A stretch of 64,000 nt of DNA, from the NCBI RefSeq assembly GCF_050436995.1, contig NC_134764.1, positions 9,672,001-9,736,000 of the forward strand, given 5' to 3'. Source of the DNA: Anticarsia gemmatalis. Its lineage: Eukaryota; Arthropoda; Insecta; Lepidoptera; Erebidae. Of the stretch, positions 24,873 to 37,400 are shown piece by piece. The notes beneath the pieces are model-generated. The model was not told the origin of the DNA, did not search any database, and saw only the letters and a program-made list of their open reading frames with translations. Made by a program: the position numbers and the translations under genes. Numbering within the stretch: position 1 is the first letter of the stretch; each line of letters starts with the position of its first letter.

Positions 24873-24974
24873 TGAATGTTCACGGAGGGTGTTGTTTTAT
24901 TTTCGACGATATATTCTAGAACTTCGCGACTCAATCATGCAAGGTAAATAATATGGATTATGATGTATTAAAGA

Positions 24975-25222
24975 CTAGCTGACGCGCGCAACTTCGTTTG
25001 CGTCACATAAGAGAGAATGGATTAAAAATTTTCCCCGTTTTTGTAACATTTTTTAACGTTACTCTGCTCCTATTGGCCGTAGCGTGATGATATATAGCCT
25101 ATAGCCTTCCTCGATAAATGGACTATCTAACACTGAAAGAATTCTTCAAATTGGACCAGTAGTTCCTGAGATTAGCGCGTTCAAACAAACAAACAAACTC
25201 TTCAGCTTTATAATATTAGTAA
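24975..25222 (-). mobile_element. Helitron-like short repeat, copy 1 of a tandem pair
   Basis: Reads CTAGCTGACGCGCGCAACTT through GAACAAACAAACAAAC-like repeats to TTTATAATATTAGTA. This is the reverse of the family also found at 39038, 48515 and 50676. The CTAG tip next to a short GC hairpin is Helitron-like. Confidence 0.7.
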
Positions 25223-25225
25223 AGA

Positions 25226-25625
25226 CTAGCTGACCCGCGCAACTTCGCTTGCGTTACATAAGAGAGAATACGTCGTAATTTTCCCCGTTTTTGTAACATT
25301 TTTCGTTGCTACTCCGCTCCTAATGGCCGTAGCGTGATGTTATATAGCCTATATAGCCTTCCTCGAAAAATGAGCTATCTAAAACTGAAAGAATTTTCCA
25401 AATCGGACCAGTAGTTTCTGAGATTAGCGCGTTCAAACAAACAAACAAACTCTGCAGCTTTATAATCATCATCATCATCATCATCTCAGCCGGGAATCGT
25501 CCACTGCTGGACAAAGGCCTCCCCCATCGAGTGCCAATAGGACCGATCCTGGGCCGCCCTCATCCATCGGACTCCGGCTTTATAATATTAGTATAGAATT
25601 AGTATAGATTAGTATTAGTATAGAT
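25226..25625 (-). mobile_element. Helitron-like short repeat, copy 2, interrupted
   Basis: Begins CTAGCTGACCCGCGCAACTT at 25226, immediately after copy 1 in the same orientation. It ends in TTTATAATATTAGTATAG near 25625 and is interrupted at 25467-25576 by a retroposon. Confidence 0.7.
25467..25576 (-). mobile_element. RTE-like 3' fragment with (ATG)n tail
   Basis: 110 bp beginning with (CAT)n on this strand, followed by GTCCACTGCTGGACAAAGGC. In reverse it reads GCCTTTGTCCAGCAGTGGAC and ends in (ATG)n, as do 5'-truncated RTE-type LINEs common in Lepidoptera. It is flanked by a 10-bp target duplication GCTTTATAAT (25457-25466 and 25577-25586). Confidence 0.75.
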
Positions 25626-26037
25626 GAAATTGCCGAGTAGACCAAGTCCCCATTGCAACAATTGGAGTAATATAATATGATAGACTCAGACTGCAGTGTA
25701 CTCGTTAGGTCTAGTGCAAAAGTTTTTTTTAATTAATTCAGATTGCATGGAACATGTCATTCAAACTTGTGTGTTTGATGCTATCATTCCAATTTGACGA
25801 AGTTCGATATAGCTTAATATGTCAGGTAATGTAGAACAGTTAGAATAAATCGATCTGGAAATTATAGACGTGCTGTTCGACGATATAATGTTTTCCATTC
25901 TACGCAACAAATATGAACTATATAACCACCGCGCGAGATCTGAAACGAATGGAACGTGAAATGTCAAATTGACATTTTATTTGAGGTTAGGTCGATGTTA
26001 TAATTTTGAGGAGAAAAATAACAATTTATTATTGAAA

Positions 26038-27914
26038 ATGTTGCGACGTTTGGCGTGCACGGTTATTCAGTCCCGAGGTATAAAGAAAACAGTAAATATT
26101 AAATGGGTAAGGCCGGACTATGTGCCTGCATACAAACCAGAGAAGTCCGGTGACTTAGAAGGTTTACCACCAATTCCTGAGAGTGCTATTGGCTTGGATT
26201 ATTCCTTGACGGAAGAAATCAAAGAGTAAGTAACCATTTTCAGGTCTTACGAATAATATATACGTTTATTAATACATGAGTATGTTTGTTGACAATAATA
26301 TAACAAATCCTGCTTTTGCTGCTCCTATGGAACAGTCCAAATATCATATGATACGTGCCTACGATGAGATCAAATTCCCAAAAACTGCAATAAAAACCTA
26401 AAAGTTGTGTTAGAATAAACAAACTTCTCACAATTTGTATTTAAATGTTGCAGAGCCCCAGAATTGGTGCAGAAATTATTCTCAGTAGGACACCTTGGCC
26501 GCAAAGAATACAACATATTGGTGAAAAAGGAGCTCAAAGAGAGGGTCAAGAGACACCAGTATGATGAGGATTCTGCTGAGTCTAAAAGTATGCTTATTAT
26601 TCATTTTTATTTAATATTATTATTAGTGTGTGGAATAAGTATTTAGTTTTAGCCTGTTAATATTATAAATGGGTGAAGTTTGTAAGCAAGAATGGATATT
26701 TATTTATTGCTTATGTGGATATTACTTAATACTTTAAGCTTGATTTAACGCATAAGATATTTTTATCTGGTATATTTTTTGGTGCCCACAAAGTAACAAC
26801 CAGAAGCTAGTAATAACACAAACCAAATAGATGTTTAATCTTCAACACAATTTTGTGATGAATATATGTTTAATATCTTTTGTTCCAGTTGCATTCCTCA
26901 CTGCACAGATTCGCTACTTACAAGACAATATGGATAAATTCCCCAGAAATTCTAAAATGAAGGTAATATTATTTGATTAATTATTTGATAAACCAGAGTT
27001 TGCTTAGTTTAGCATTTACTCAGCAACACACAATGACTTTTACAAGCGATGTGTATACCAATGATTACATTTTGATAAAACAATTAAGGTAAACATGGAA
27101 ACAAAATCTTGCATGTCGTGAGAGTTCTTTCTTAAAAAATCACAATCAACACTTGAGTATTGTGGTTGACTAATGAGTTATGTACTTGAGTGAGGAGTTA
27201 ATTTCACTTTTACAACTATGACTGTTTGTAAGTTATATGACTATCAAATGAAAATATCTGTTTTTCTTACAGCAATATGTTCAAGAGCGCATCGACAGAA
27301 GGAAGAAGTTGTTGAAGTTTCTCCGTCAGTATGACTACAAGAAATTTGAGTGGCTCTTGGAGAAACTCAACATCGAATACAAAGCACATCCTGAGTAAGT
27401 AAAACTTAGACCTTGCTCATAATTTCATAGTGAGGACAAGGTATGGTGTTAATTTGCTTAAATCGTCTTATAGCAAATAGAATACAGAAAATTATACAAT
27501 ATACAAACACGCATTTTACCTTGGAATGCCTAACGTTTCGGCGCTAGTAATATATATATATTATGGGAAACAAAGTAAATCATAGCTTTTCTTTATTTTC
27601 ACAGATCCTTCCATAAGCTATCTCGCAAGGAATCACTACGCAAACTAACGGAAATGCACTGTGATGACATACGCAACAAAAAGTTGGATGACTATAGAAA
27701 CTTACTAGAAAGCCAGCAAGGCCCATATTTAAAGCAAAAGCTCGAAGCGTTAAACTTTATTCGAAGTGAACAGATAGACCTACAAATGCCTGTGACTGTG
27801 ACTGAACAAGATATTAAGAAAGTAGAGAAAATGCTTGAAGAATGGACCATCAAGGATGAGATCAAACAACAGGCTAAGAAGAGGAAAAAGAACATTATTA
27901 TCGATTTAAATTGA
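26038..27914 (+). CDS. mRpS15: Mitochondrial small-subunit ribosomal protein S15
   Basis: Nuclear-encoded component of the mitochondrial 28S ribosomal subunit (bonsai in Drosophila). Exons: 26038-26225, 26454-26587, 26889-26962, 27273-27394, 27605-27914; the junctions are GT-AG and in frame, giving 275 codons. The ATG starts MLRRLACTVIQSRGIKK, an arginine-rich, acid-free N-terminus like a mitochondrial import signal. The S15 core is in exons 3-4, about residues 108-172, with QYVQERIDRRKKLLKFLRQY and DYKKFEWLLEKLNIEY matching the bacterial S15 RRKLLxYL...LIxxL pattern. The C-terminal ~100 residues are charged, as in animal mS15. The frame is open upstream of the ATG but has no other ATG, so the start is secure. 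The gene is convergent with Dlish, with 1.28 kb between stop codons. Intron 4 holds a short GCATTTTACCTTGGAATGCC repeat also seen at 55912. Confidence 0.93.
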
Positions 27915-27938
27915 GTTTTGTTTGTAGGTTTGTAGTTA

Positions 27939-27944
27939 AATAAA
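27939..27944 (+). terminator. mRpS15 polyadenylation signal
   Basis: AATAAA 25 bases after the mRpS15 stop codon, followed by a T-rich stretch. It implies a very short 3' UTR, usual for ribosomal-protein genes. Confidence 0.7.
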
Positions 27945-29194
27945 TTATACTTTTATTGGTAAATAGATTTTATTATTTCCTGTAGAAATACTAACAAATT
28001 TTCTTGAGGTTGTGTGTCGCGAGTTCTCAAAATTCTGACTCTAGCTAAGCTATTGATTTGTATTATTTGATTAGATTGTTATGAGTAAGAGTAGGGTAGC
28101 CTATTACATCCTCTGGGATGTAACCTGTTGTTTTGTCAAATTTAATCCTCATTGGTTTAGCTGTTTTCACATGGAAAGTAGACAAACATACTTATACATT
28201 ACAATTTTATTATAGATTAATGCTTATAGATATTATTATAACTTACATTTGGTTTTGAGTTGCCTCTGGTGTAGATTTTTAATAAAACACAACATAGTTT
28301 TGAACCATTTTATTAATAAGTACAAAATTACATACAAATCTTAAAAATATTCATAATAAAAAAATATAAAGCGTATTGTCAAAATCAGTCGAATTTTGGA
28401 CGGAGATTTATTTTACATGAAACGTTGACATTTTACATAACATTATAAGCGAATATAATAATAAAATTGAATGGAATACTTAATATTAAGGAAGACGAGA
28501 CTTATTAACTATAATTTACATAAAATATGGCTGTAGGCTAGGACCAAGACGATTAGTGACTACTTACTGACTTACTAATAAGAATTGTGTAAGCTCCGGA
28601 TACAGGGTTTTGTCACTTTCAATCAAATTTGAAACTGTATATGAGAGAAAAAGACAAAATATTGAAAATAATCTGAGCTTCGCAACGTTTATTAGGAAGA
28701 CAATAATTAGGTTTACCTTATGTAGTATTTTACAAGCCAGTTCATACAAATGTTTACCAATTTAATGTTAGTTGAATAGTTTTAGTCATAATTTTAAAAT
28801 TGTTATTTGTTATTTTTTCTACTTTATTGGCAAGAAGGAATTTAAGTTACTCATTGACTTGTTAGTATTTGACTTGAAATAACAATTGAGCATGTTATGT
28901 AGTAGTCTGTTAACAGGATGATTTCAATGCTTTTTCGTTACACTTTTGAACAATATTGTGACAAAAATAAAAAAAAAGGTTTTTCTGTCAAATTGTGTAG
29001 CACACAAGATACAGTACCTCTTACTTAGTAAGGTAAGCATGTTCAGCAGTTACTAAAATGTCGAAAAAATGTTGTCTAATTTAAAAGTGTCCTGACATTT
29101 CGATAAATGATGACCAAATACAGCATTTATCAGTCCAGTTAACAGAGTAGTACAGGTTGGCACATGAGGGAGAGTGTGTTACGACAGTTAGGAG
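27945..29194. other. Intergenic, mostly Dlish 3' UTR
   Basis: AT-rich and free of coding signal. A minus-strand AATAAA at 28314-28309 is a good candidate end for the Dlish transcript, which would give a 3' UTR of about 0.9 kb. No repeats were recognised. Confidence 0.45.
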
Positions 29195-32100
29195 CTAGAG
29201 ACTGGTGGTGTGCGGGGCGCGCGCGTAGGCGGTGGGGATGAAGCCGGAGCGGCGCGACTTGGGCGCGTGCGCCCACAGCCAGCCCTCCACCGTCTGCTGC
29301 GTCAGGTCCGCGTACACCCACTCGCCGCGCTTCACTGATAGATCGTCTGGTGCTTGCGCCTGGAAGTAAACAAATGCATTACATATTAAGTTGTTTATTT
29401 TATCGAAATGATATTTGTTAAATATTTTAAAGCGTTATAAAACAGCGCATCTCCAGACACTGCATAAAATTAGAATCAACTTTATTAAGATCATTTCCAG
29501 TTGTCTTCTCAACATTTTTAGATGTGAAATCTGTTACGCTAATTTTAGTGTTTGAAAAGACTGAAAGGTCCAGTACACATAATGTCTGGGCGGGACATGA
29601 ACGGGTAATTTGAGCTAATTATTTTTGGTGTATTTTTTGACTGCCGAAGTAGTTTAGTTCTTTTTCGCCATGAATGTCTACCCCCTTATATTAAATTTCA
29701 TCGCATTATATAATTTACCTTATAATCATAAAGCATGACTAGCTCGGTGCCGTGGTACCGGCCGTCGCTGTCGAGTTGTTGCGCGTTGTTCATGTTGTTG
29801 TTGATCAAGTTGTTGGCGGGCGGCGGCGGTGATAGCAGGGGCTGTGTGTTGTCTTGTGGAGTTGCTATAGCACATACAAAACAAATAAATAATATTCAAA
29901 TATATCAAACGCAAGAATATGTGGTGATTGCCATACTAACACAGATTCTTATTTTGTGAGCAATGAAAGCTAAAATACTTTTCAAACCACTCATACCTTG
30001 AACGACGGCGGGATAGACGAAGCCAGAAGGTATGAACCCTTCCTGTCCATCGCTGCGCACGATCCAGTACCAGTCGGGGTCTTCTCTGTTCAGAACTGAA
30101 AATAAATAATGAAGACTTGAATACCAATTGCTATAAATGAGGTGATAGCATAACACAGAAAGGGTTTTTAAATCTCTCCAGTTTTAAACGAGTCATAAGT
30201 CGACTAGTAGACTGAAAGCTCTCACTCCCTTACTCCTTGAAGAGAAACTTGCGCTATTATCCTGTGCTATAAGTCAAAATTTTAAAAGAAAGTAAAAAAG
30301 AATTTCAGCTACGACGCTGTGGTGCACAAAGAAAACGTTTTAGTTTCGATCTTATGTAAGAATTCCGAATTTCGTCGGATTTAGTGGAACTGAATACTAA
30401 CCAGTGACAAACTCTCCTCGTTCCACATCTACGTCGTTCTCATCTCTGGCAGTGAAGGTGTACAGCACTACGTAGCGGCCGGACGGGTCCTTGCTGAACG
30501 GACACGCCTCGCCTTCACTGCCTAACTCCGAGTGACCGTCGTTTGTTACCCCATCCGATACTGACAATCTGTGAAGTGATGGGACAAATTGTTAACAAAT
30601 GACCTTTAGGAAGAAAGCAATTATAAATAGTGCAAGAAAATAAAAAGGTATTTTTGCTTGTTTACTGGGTTTGAGTAAATTTGATTAGCAAAGACAACAT
30701 GACCGTATTTAGCTAGTCTTTAATTTAAACTTGTGTACTCACTGTGAAACATCTCTATGTGCTAGATCAGTCGGTGATCGACTCCTCGGCAGTTTCTTCT
30801 TCAAGTCATGTTCACACGGCGCACAGTACGAGTGCGGGATGAACCCTTCGCGACGGGACTCCGCCACTATGACATACACCCAGTCATTCTCGCGGTATAG
30901 CACGTTTACTATCTGACCACGTTTTACCTGCAAATATTGTAAAATAAGTTGAAGTATTTGTAATACTATAGCACATAAAATAGGGTTAAAATATTGTCAC
31001 ATTTCTAAAATAGTAATTTTCTTTTGGTGAGTCTGATTTACATAATGTTTAGACAAGTTTTTTAACATGCACTTTCTCTCCACAGTAAAAACATTTGAAA
31101 CACCAATAATGCAGTCTAGTTCAGTACGAAGACATCTTGCATGAACTATACTTTATTAGAAAGAAATGCGAAAACTGAATTAACCCCAATAAGTAGGAGA
31201 ATAAGCGAGTAGTGTGGATATTTTGCCATCAAACAGCTACATTATTAAGGAAACCACTAGTTTTTCAAGTCATCTTACCTCTAACTCATCATCAACACAA
31301 GGAGCAAAGTCATGAAGCACCACCATCTTGGAGTCAGGACTGAGGCCATGCTCCTTCTCAATGCCCACCCTCACCAGTGTCTCTATACTCGCCGAGCCTG
31401 TGATCCGACCCATGCCCGGACTGAGCCCTGAGCCGGGACGTGAGAGATCCTTGTCTGAATCCCCACTGCTTGCTGTCAGAGATGGGAAATAAATGTTGGT
31501 GAATTGTGGTTTGATAGTTAGTCTTGTAGTAAATTACATTGATGATGGTACATTTTATATTGCATTGATCTATGTACATAATATTTAAGCCAATTGTATG
31601 ATTTGATATTAAAATGATAACATAAGCTGTTGTGATATTCTAATGATGATAATTTTAGTTTTAGAACAAAAATATAGAGATATGCCTGTTATGTTATTAA
31701 GTATGTGTAAATAGCATAGTCTAGTAACTAGCAAGTCTAGTCTCAATTTTGCTACATATTGGCATACTTTAAATAAGAGGTATTTATTACAAGTCTCCCA
31801 ATAGTTTGTAGTACAGTGTAAAATGAGAAGAAAGAGTTTTTTTTTTAAATGTTAAAATTAGATCACTAGTTTTGTAAATAATCGCCATCATACAAACAAA
31901 GCACACTTCTTTATGATCTCAGTAAAGATCAATATTTTATTCAAAAGACAGTTATTTCAAATATTCTGTATATATTTAAAATTAAGACATTCTAAACAAA
32001 AACTAGTATATTATGCCTAAGAAACTAGTTTGAAACTAATTCTATCAATGCCATATGCATAAATAAGGTATAATTTATACTTTCTAGTTTTTTTTAAATT

Positions 32101-32895
32101 TCCATATGAAATTATACTTTTTTTTAGTTTTGAACATAGACAATGGAAATAAAGTGTCATTAATTACCATACTATTGTAAAAGAATAGACAATTAAGTTT
32201 TATATTAGGAGTTAATAGTAATAGTTTGTCTCATTACTTCGCTCATGTGAGTTTCTACAGGGCTCAAATTATTATGATTAAAATAACATACCAATTACCA
32301 TTATTTTGTTACTTAGTAATGAAGAGAAGACTTGTTATATAGAGCTTAAGGAGCTTTTGATTTTATAAAAGCATGTTTGAATATTTTATACATACCTATA
32401 CCACTAAATTCTCAATGAGGGATCTTTTCGGAAGTTATTAAATTCGTTGCTGCATATTAGGTATTAAAAAAAAGTCTGAGGCCATTGATTAGTCATTAAA
32501 AAGCTTGATATTACTGACCTGAATCAAAATCTTTTGTAAACTGAATTTAATTAATATTCTCTAAAGACTACGTTGGTTTAACATGTTTAGATCTAAAAAT
32601 TAAATTTTACGAAAAGTTTCGAACGACGATACGAACTTTGTCGAAAGTTTGCAACAATGGTAATTGTCAAAACTTTGCACAAACTGAGTGGTAGTAGCGC
32701 GTATATTAGTGTTCTCACGGTCAAGGGTATTGGGCATACAGGTTGTCAGGTGAAACAGGATGAAATTACTAGTTTTATATATTTATAATTATATAGAAAG
32801 TCTGAGGTCATTGACATGAAAAGTTCCCAATGAAAGCTCCACTTACATTTCTTTTTCTTCCCCCTTCTAATCCTCACTGGACACAGAAACGCCAT
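29195..32895 (-). CDS. Dlish: Three-SH3-domain protein, Dlish/Vamana-like
   Basis: In Drosophila, Dlish (Vamana, CG10933) is a cortical adaptor that binds the myosin Dachs and links Fat/Dachsous signalling to the Hippo pathway (family knowledge). Exons, 5' to 3': 32895-32847, 31472-31279, 30927-30743, 30568-30402, 30095-29997, 29864-29719, 29359-29195; all are GT-AG and in frame, 334 codons. It begins MAFLCPVRIRRGKKKK, a cysteine next to a basic run, compatible with membrane association. SH3-1 is about residues 65-117 (ending EGFIPHSYC), SH3-2 about 175-230 (ALYDY-type VVLYTF, then DWYWIV and GFIPSGFV) and SH3-3 about 270-330 (VMLYDYK, GWLWAH, SGFIPTAY). The SH3-2/SH3-3 linker is proline- and asparagine-rich. 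The SH3 architecture is certain; the orthology rests on length, three SH3 domains and N-terminus. Confidence 0.85.
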
Positions 32896-34418
32896 GATGT
32901 GATAAACTTACATTAGCACTAGCTAAAATAAAGTTAATTTCATTAACTTATTCTTACCACTTCGGTAATAAAATACGATTTTCTCACGATTTCCTACATG
33001 TCAAAAAAGTTCACAAAACAACTTTTTTTTAAAACGTTTCGTTACTGCTTGGGGCGAAGTCAACGACTTTACGTTTCGTTTTCTGCATCGCGTTTACGCT
33101 TGGATCTTGGATCATAATATACCTATAAAAATAAATGTTGTTTGTTCTAATGATTATAGAATGTTGTCATAAAATTACTGATTTTTCATTATAAGAACTT
33201 AAGAGTTGTAAATGAAATGAAATGAATTGAAAACGTATTTTACACCTTTTTGTAGTCGTTGTTTACATTTAATATTTAGACTATACCTACACAAGCGCGC
33301 TTTTACCATTTTTATTAGAAAAATAGTAGGTACTTATTGCGATAACCAAGATGTTGACCAATATTTTTGGTGTCGTAATAAACCTAAAAGGTTTATCATC
33401 AAATAACCCTGCGAAATATGATTGTGTATACTCGAGAAAAACATCAGTATTATTGAAAATTGTTTATTCACAGTATTACGTAGGTACACGATATAAAGGC
33501 AGTCGTCAACTTACATACTAAACTTCATAGATACATTTGGCACAAAATAATTAGTAACTGGAACAGCAAAGTACAAAAATACATGCAGATTAATATTTTA
33601 ACAACAATTAGGTACTTTTACAGATATTTTAAAACTTAACTAAGCACACGATAACTATATGAATAGTCAATAATCGTATATCTTTACACATATAATTTAT
33701 TCAAACAATAACTTTAGATTTGTCATTGACAACTGACAAAACAACTTCTTAAAATATTTTCATCTACCTACATATTTAAATATTAGTTGTGACTATACAG
33801 CGTCAACTTTGATATTTTATAACGTGAAATGGTGAGTTGTTAAACAAACAATTTAGCACATTTCATTGATTAGATTTTTCAAACAAATAGAATAAATATC
33901 TACTGTGGTTTAATTTATGTAAGATTTTTAAGACATAGGTAATTATATGTGTTTGTTATCCATAAATATTACTTTTGATTCAATAAACAACAATTTCTAC
34001 TGTTTTATACGTAATAACATTTCTAAGTACAATCTCCAGCACTTTACTGCTTTGAAGCTCTCTTAATAAAATATTTAAAATATGTATAACAATCTACGTT
34101 GAACGTTTTAAATACCATAATATGTTTTGTATGAATAATCTTTGGCAAAATACTTATTTATCCCCAAGAGAAAGTCAGAATCACAATTGAGATTTTCGAT
34201 ATTTATGCAGCCATTTAACACTATCGCAGTCACTATTGACATCGTTATCTAGCACACAAAACGCTGGATTAACAATGTATTAATATAGATAGATAGGTAT
34301 TAACAGATATCAGTATCTAGGAACTAGACTACCTAATCTGATTTCAGTGGCTACAACTACCTACCTACATGTTACTTAAACTTAATTACAAAATTAAAAC
34401 TAAATCAAATGAAATCGA
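32896..34418. other. Dlish upstream region and Rph 3' UTR
   Basis: No coding sequence. The part just upstream of the Dlish ATG (about 32900-33110) is less AT-rich and likely holds its 5' UTR and promoter. A minus-strand AATAAA at 33468-33463 is a plausible Rph polyadenylation signal, giving a 3' UTR of about 0.95 kb. Confidence 0.4.
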
Positions 34419-37400
34419 CTAAAGATGTTGTGTGTCCGTCAAAGAATGCCACGATTCGTGACGGTGATCAGGGAATTTAATGCAGTCCATCCAGTGTTTT
34501 AACCTTCTTCCTTTGCTACTGGCTCCCAATACTAGGCTGCCTAAAAAGTCGTTGGGCTTGCCATAGTCTTTGTCCCAAACTGTCAGTGTCAAATTTTGGC
34601 GGGAAAGTTCAGTGGGTCGGGTTTCGAAAAGAAATTCTTCGTTCCAAACTGGATTTAGATTTCGCCATTTTATCGATGTTTTGTGCTTCTTGTGGTATGG
34701 GTCTGGGTCTAAATGACTGTGAACAATATTTTACAGTTAAGTGAGTATGTTAATTTTAACACTTTAAAATAAACTCTAACTTTGTAAAAACTGCCTCTGT
34801 GCGCTGTCGATAGTTTATTTCACTGCTCGTAATAAGGTTTCGAGTTCGATTCCCGAGTTGGACAAAGCACTGTTGGTTTGTTCTCATTTTTTTTTATCCG
34901 TAACAGTCCCACTGCTGAGCTGGGGCTTCCTCCCGAACGAGGGAGGGAAATGAATTTATACTACAATATAGGTATCTCATTACTAGTCCTTAATTTGTTA
35001 ACCGTCCCGGTATAGGTATAGCAATAGCAGTGGCGTAACTACAGGGTGGCAAGTCGGCAAAATGCCACGGGCCCCCAACCGGAATGGGGCCCCGATCAGA
35101 GGAGAATCCCCACTCCCAATTTTTTATTTATCATACATTTAAGTTTTTCATATTGGAGGGAAGGCGCCCATCCAATGAATTTGCCACGGGCCTCGAACGG
35201 TATAGTTACGCCACTGAGCAATAGGTTTGTTCCCTATTACACGGCATAGCCACTTCCCGTGTAAAAGGGACGTTGCTATCTAAGGAACGTGGGTGTTTCA
35301 TACAACTCAGCCTGCACCTTCGGGTATTTAATTAGGAATTAATACAATTTTACCAAATTTCGACATACCTATTACCTACTTGTTTTACACTTTTGCTCTT
35401 TCATACCGAAATTGAATATAACGCTTTATGTACAAGTCGTAATTTGTAATAGTACTTACAGTTTAACAAACGGATCCGAGTACCCATTACTGTCTTGCGG
35501 TGGAAGCTCAGCTCCTCGGCACACAGTCACCACGAGAGCCCGTCTCTTGGTACTGTAACACAGTGCCAGCAGTATCCTGGGACCGGTCGGCTCTGAACCG
35601 TTAGACCCTGAAAGAGCCAGGCGTAGCTGTGCTGGAGACTTAGCACATTCACGTAATGCTACCGTCGCGGAACCCATTTCGTCGCAGCCGTATCTGTTGA
35701 AGAGTTTTCAGAAATTACATTTTTGTAAGGTAAGGCAGAACAATGATACTTATATTTTAAATGCATGTTTCAAGTAAGTAAACTTAGCAACTAGCGTCAA
35801 GTTTGAAAATATATAAAGATAAAAGTTTATATCCTAAACTACGCCTCTGTGCGCCCATGTTGAAATCAGTTCTATAGTTATTACGTTTTTTACATTTTTA
35901 TTGATCTAGGCGAGCCTAACTTAGATTATTAACGATTGCAACTATTGCAATATAAATTATTTGCCTGTTGTAACTAAAAGTCATCAACGAATTTAAAGCG
36001 AAATAAACACTTTACATGTACTTAAATTATATTTCCGTTTGCATACAATTAATCAATAAGCAGGAAAAACATGCGAATGACAACGCCAAAACTTTTGCAG
36101 CTGAGTTATTTTATAAACGATCATTTGATTGAAGAGGGTCCGAGAGGCGCATCTGATAATGATTACCATGCAAATCATTTTTAAAATTGTATTGGAATTT
36201 GTATTTTTATGTAGGTAATAGGGCGCTGGATAAGTTTTACATTGGAGTTAAGGGATTTTTATTTAATAGTAGTAGTATGGATCAGGATGGCAAAAGATTC
36301 ATACGAATGTAATTGTCTTTGTCCAGAAGTGGGTGAAGTCATTATTAGTATATCGGAAATCAAGAAAAGTTTATTAACAACTTAGTTATTACTTTGGCAA
36401 TATTGGAGCACTGCCTTTTGTTGCCTTTCTAAAAAGAAGAGCCGTTAGGCATAGTTTAAGCGAAGTTTAAGCGACGTTTAAGTTTAAGCGAGCGAATTGT
36501 TGATTTTTACTTATCATACAAGGTGTAGAAAAAAATCTTAGGGTTAAACGTTGCTTTTCGATCAAATATCTACATATTCCAAATAATAAACACTATAAAA
36601 TATGGAAGCCTAGTCGCGTGAACTATCAATTTATAGCGACAAGGTCAATCCTTTTACAATGGAAGTTAATGCTATTATCGGTGCAATTTGCCTATCTGCA
36701 TTCTGATAGGTTTTACCTGCTCTATCAAACGTTTGGAACCTTGAAGGTGGCTAAATACAACGAAATTACTAAAGGTTTTGTAGACGCAAGTGGATTAATG
36801 CGTTAAAATTATCTAACCACTATTTAGTGAAGTTAAATCTCAATCTGATACTAAATACCTTTATGGGGTGGTCGGTTGTGTAATCGACTGCTTACTACTA
36901 GGGTTAGATTCCCAGATCTGTCGGAGATCTATTGAGTTCTTTTCTTATTAATATAAGCTGATTCTCAACAGTAGTCTGAAGTTTGGTAACGTGCCCGGTA
37001 TATGGCAATAGTTTTGCCGCCTATTGTTACTATTATTATGAATAGCAAAACGCGGATATCACACACTCCTGCCTACACCTTCGTAATATAACAGGCGTGT
37101 CATTCTTATCAAAATACTGACCTGTCGTCATCAAATATGAATATTTCAAGTGATTTTACGGCGAGGTCTGACTCCGTGATGCCGAAAAAGTGTAGTGTCT
37201 CGTTGAACTCCGGATTTTTTGTTTTGTGCACTGTCTTAGTCCTTAGACGGTTGGAATACGTCCCTTCTGAAAACGAAAATGTGGCTTAAAATGTGTACAT
37301 ATGTACTATCGAACAAACTGAATCATGACCCACCATGTGCTCATTTTCTAAAACGCGTCTATATACGCGTAGGTCGAAATTGGCTTGAACCTTTCGTTTC

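Larger units (their letters stand above)
20498..24890 (+). other. Probable long VMP1 3' UTR
   Basis: No coding exon was found between the VMP1 stop and the next gene. The first strong polyadenylation context on this strand is AATAAA at 24867 followed by a GT-rich stretch, so the VMP1 transcript may extend about 4.4 kb. This is inference; earlier poly(A) sites are possible. Contents include a repeat fragment at about 20580-20665, a 21-bp-arm hairpin at 20676-20740, a TAGTCGACTA cluster at 22218-22268, an inverted repeat at 23094/23241, and a dispersed repeat at 24030-24215. Confidence 0.45.

Noticed and set aside
25455..25490. (CAT)n run as a microsatellite locus
   Set aside because: It is the tail of the inserted RTE-like fragment.
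30731..30933. Plus-strand ORF over a Dlish exon
   Set aside because: Antisense shadow; the minus strand encodes a clear SH3 domain with matching splice sites.
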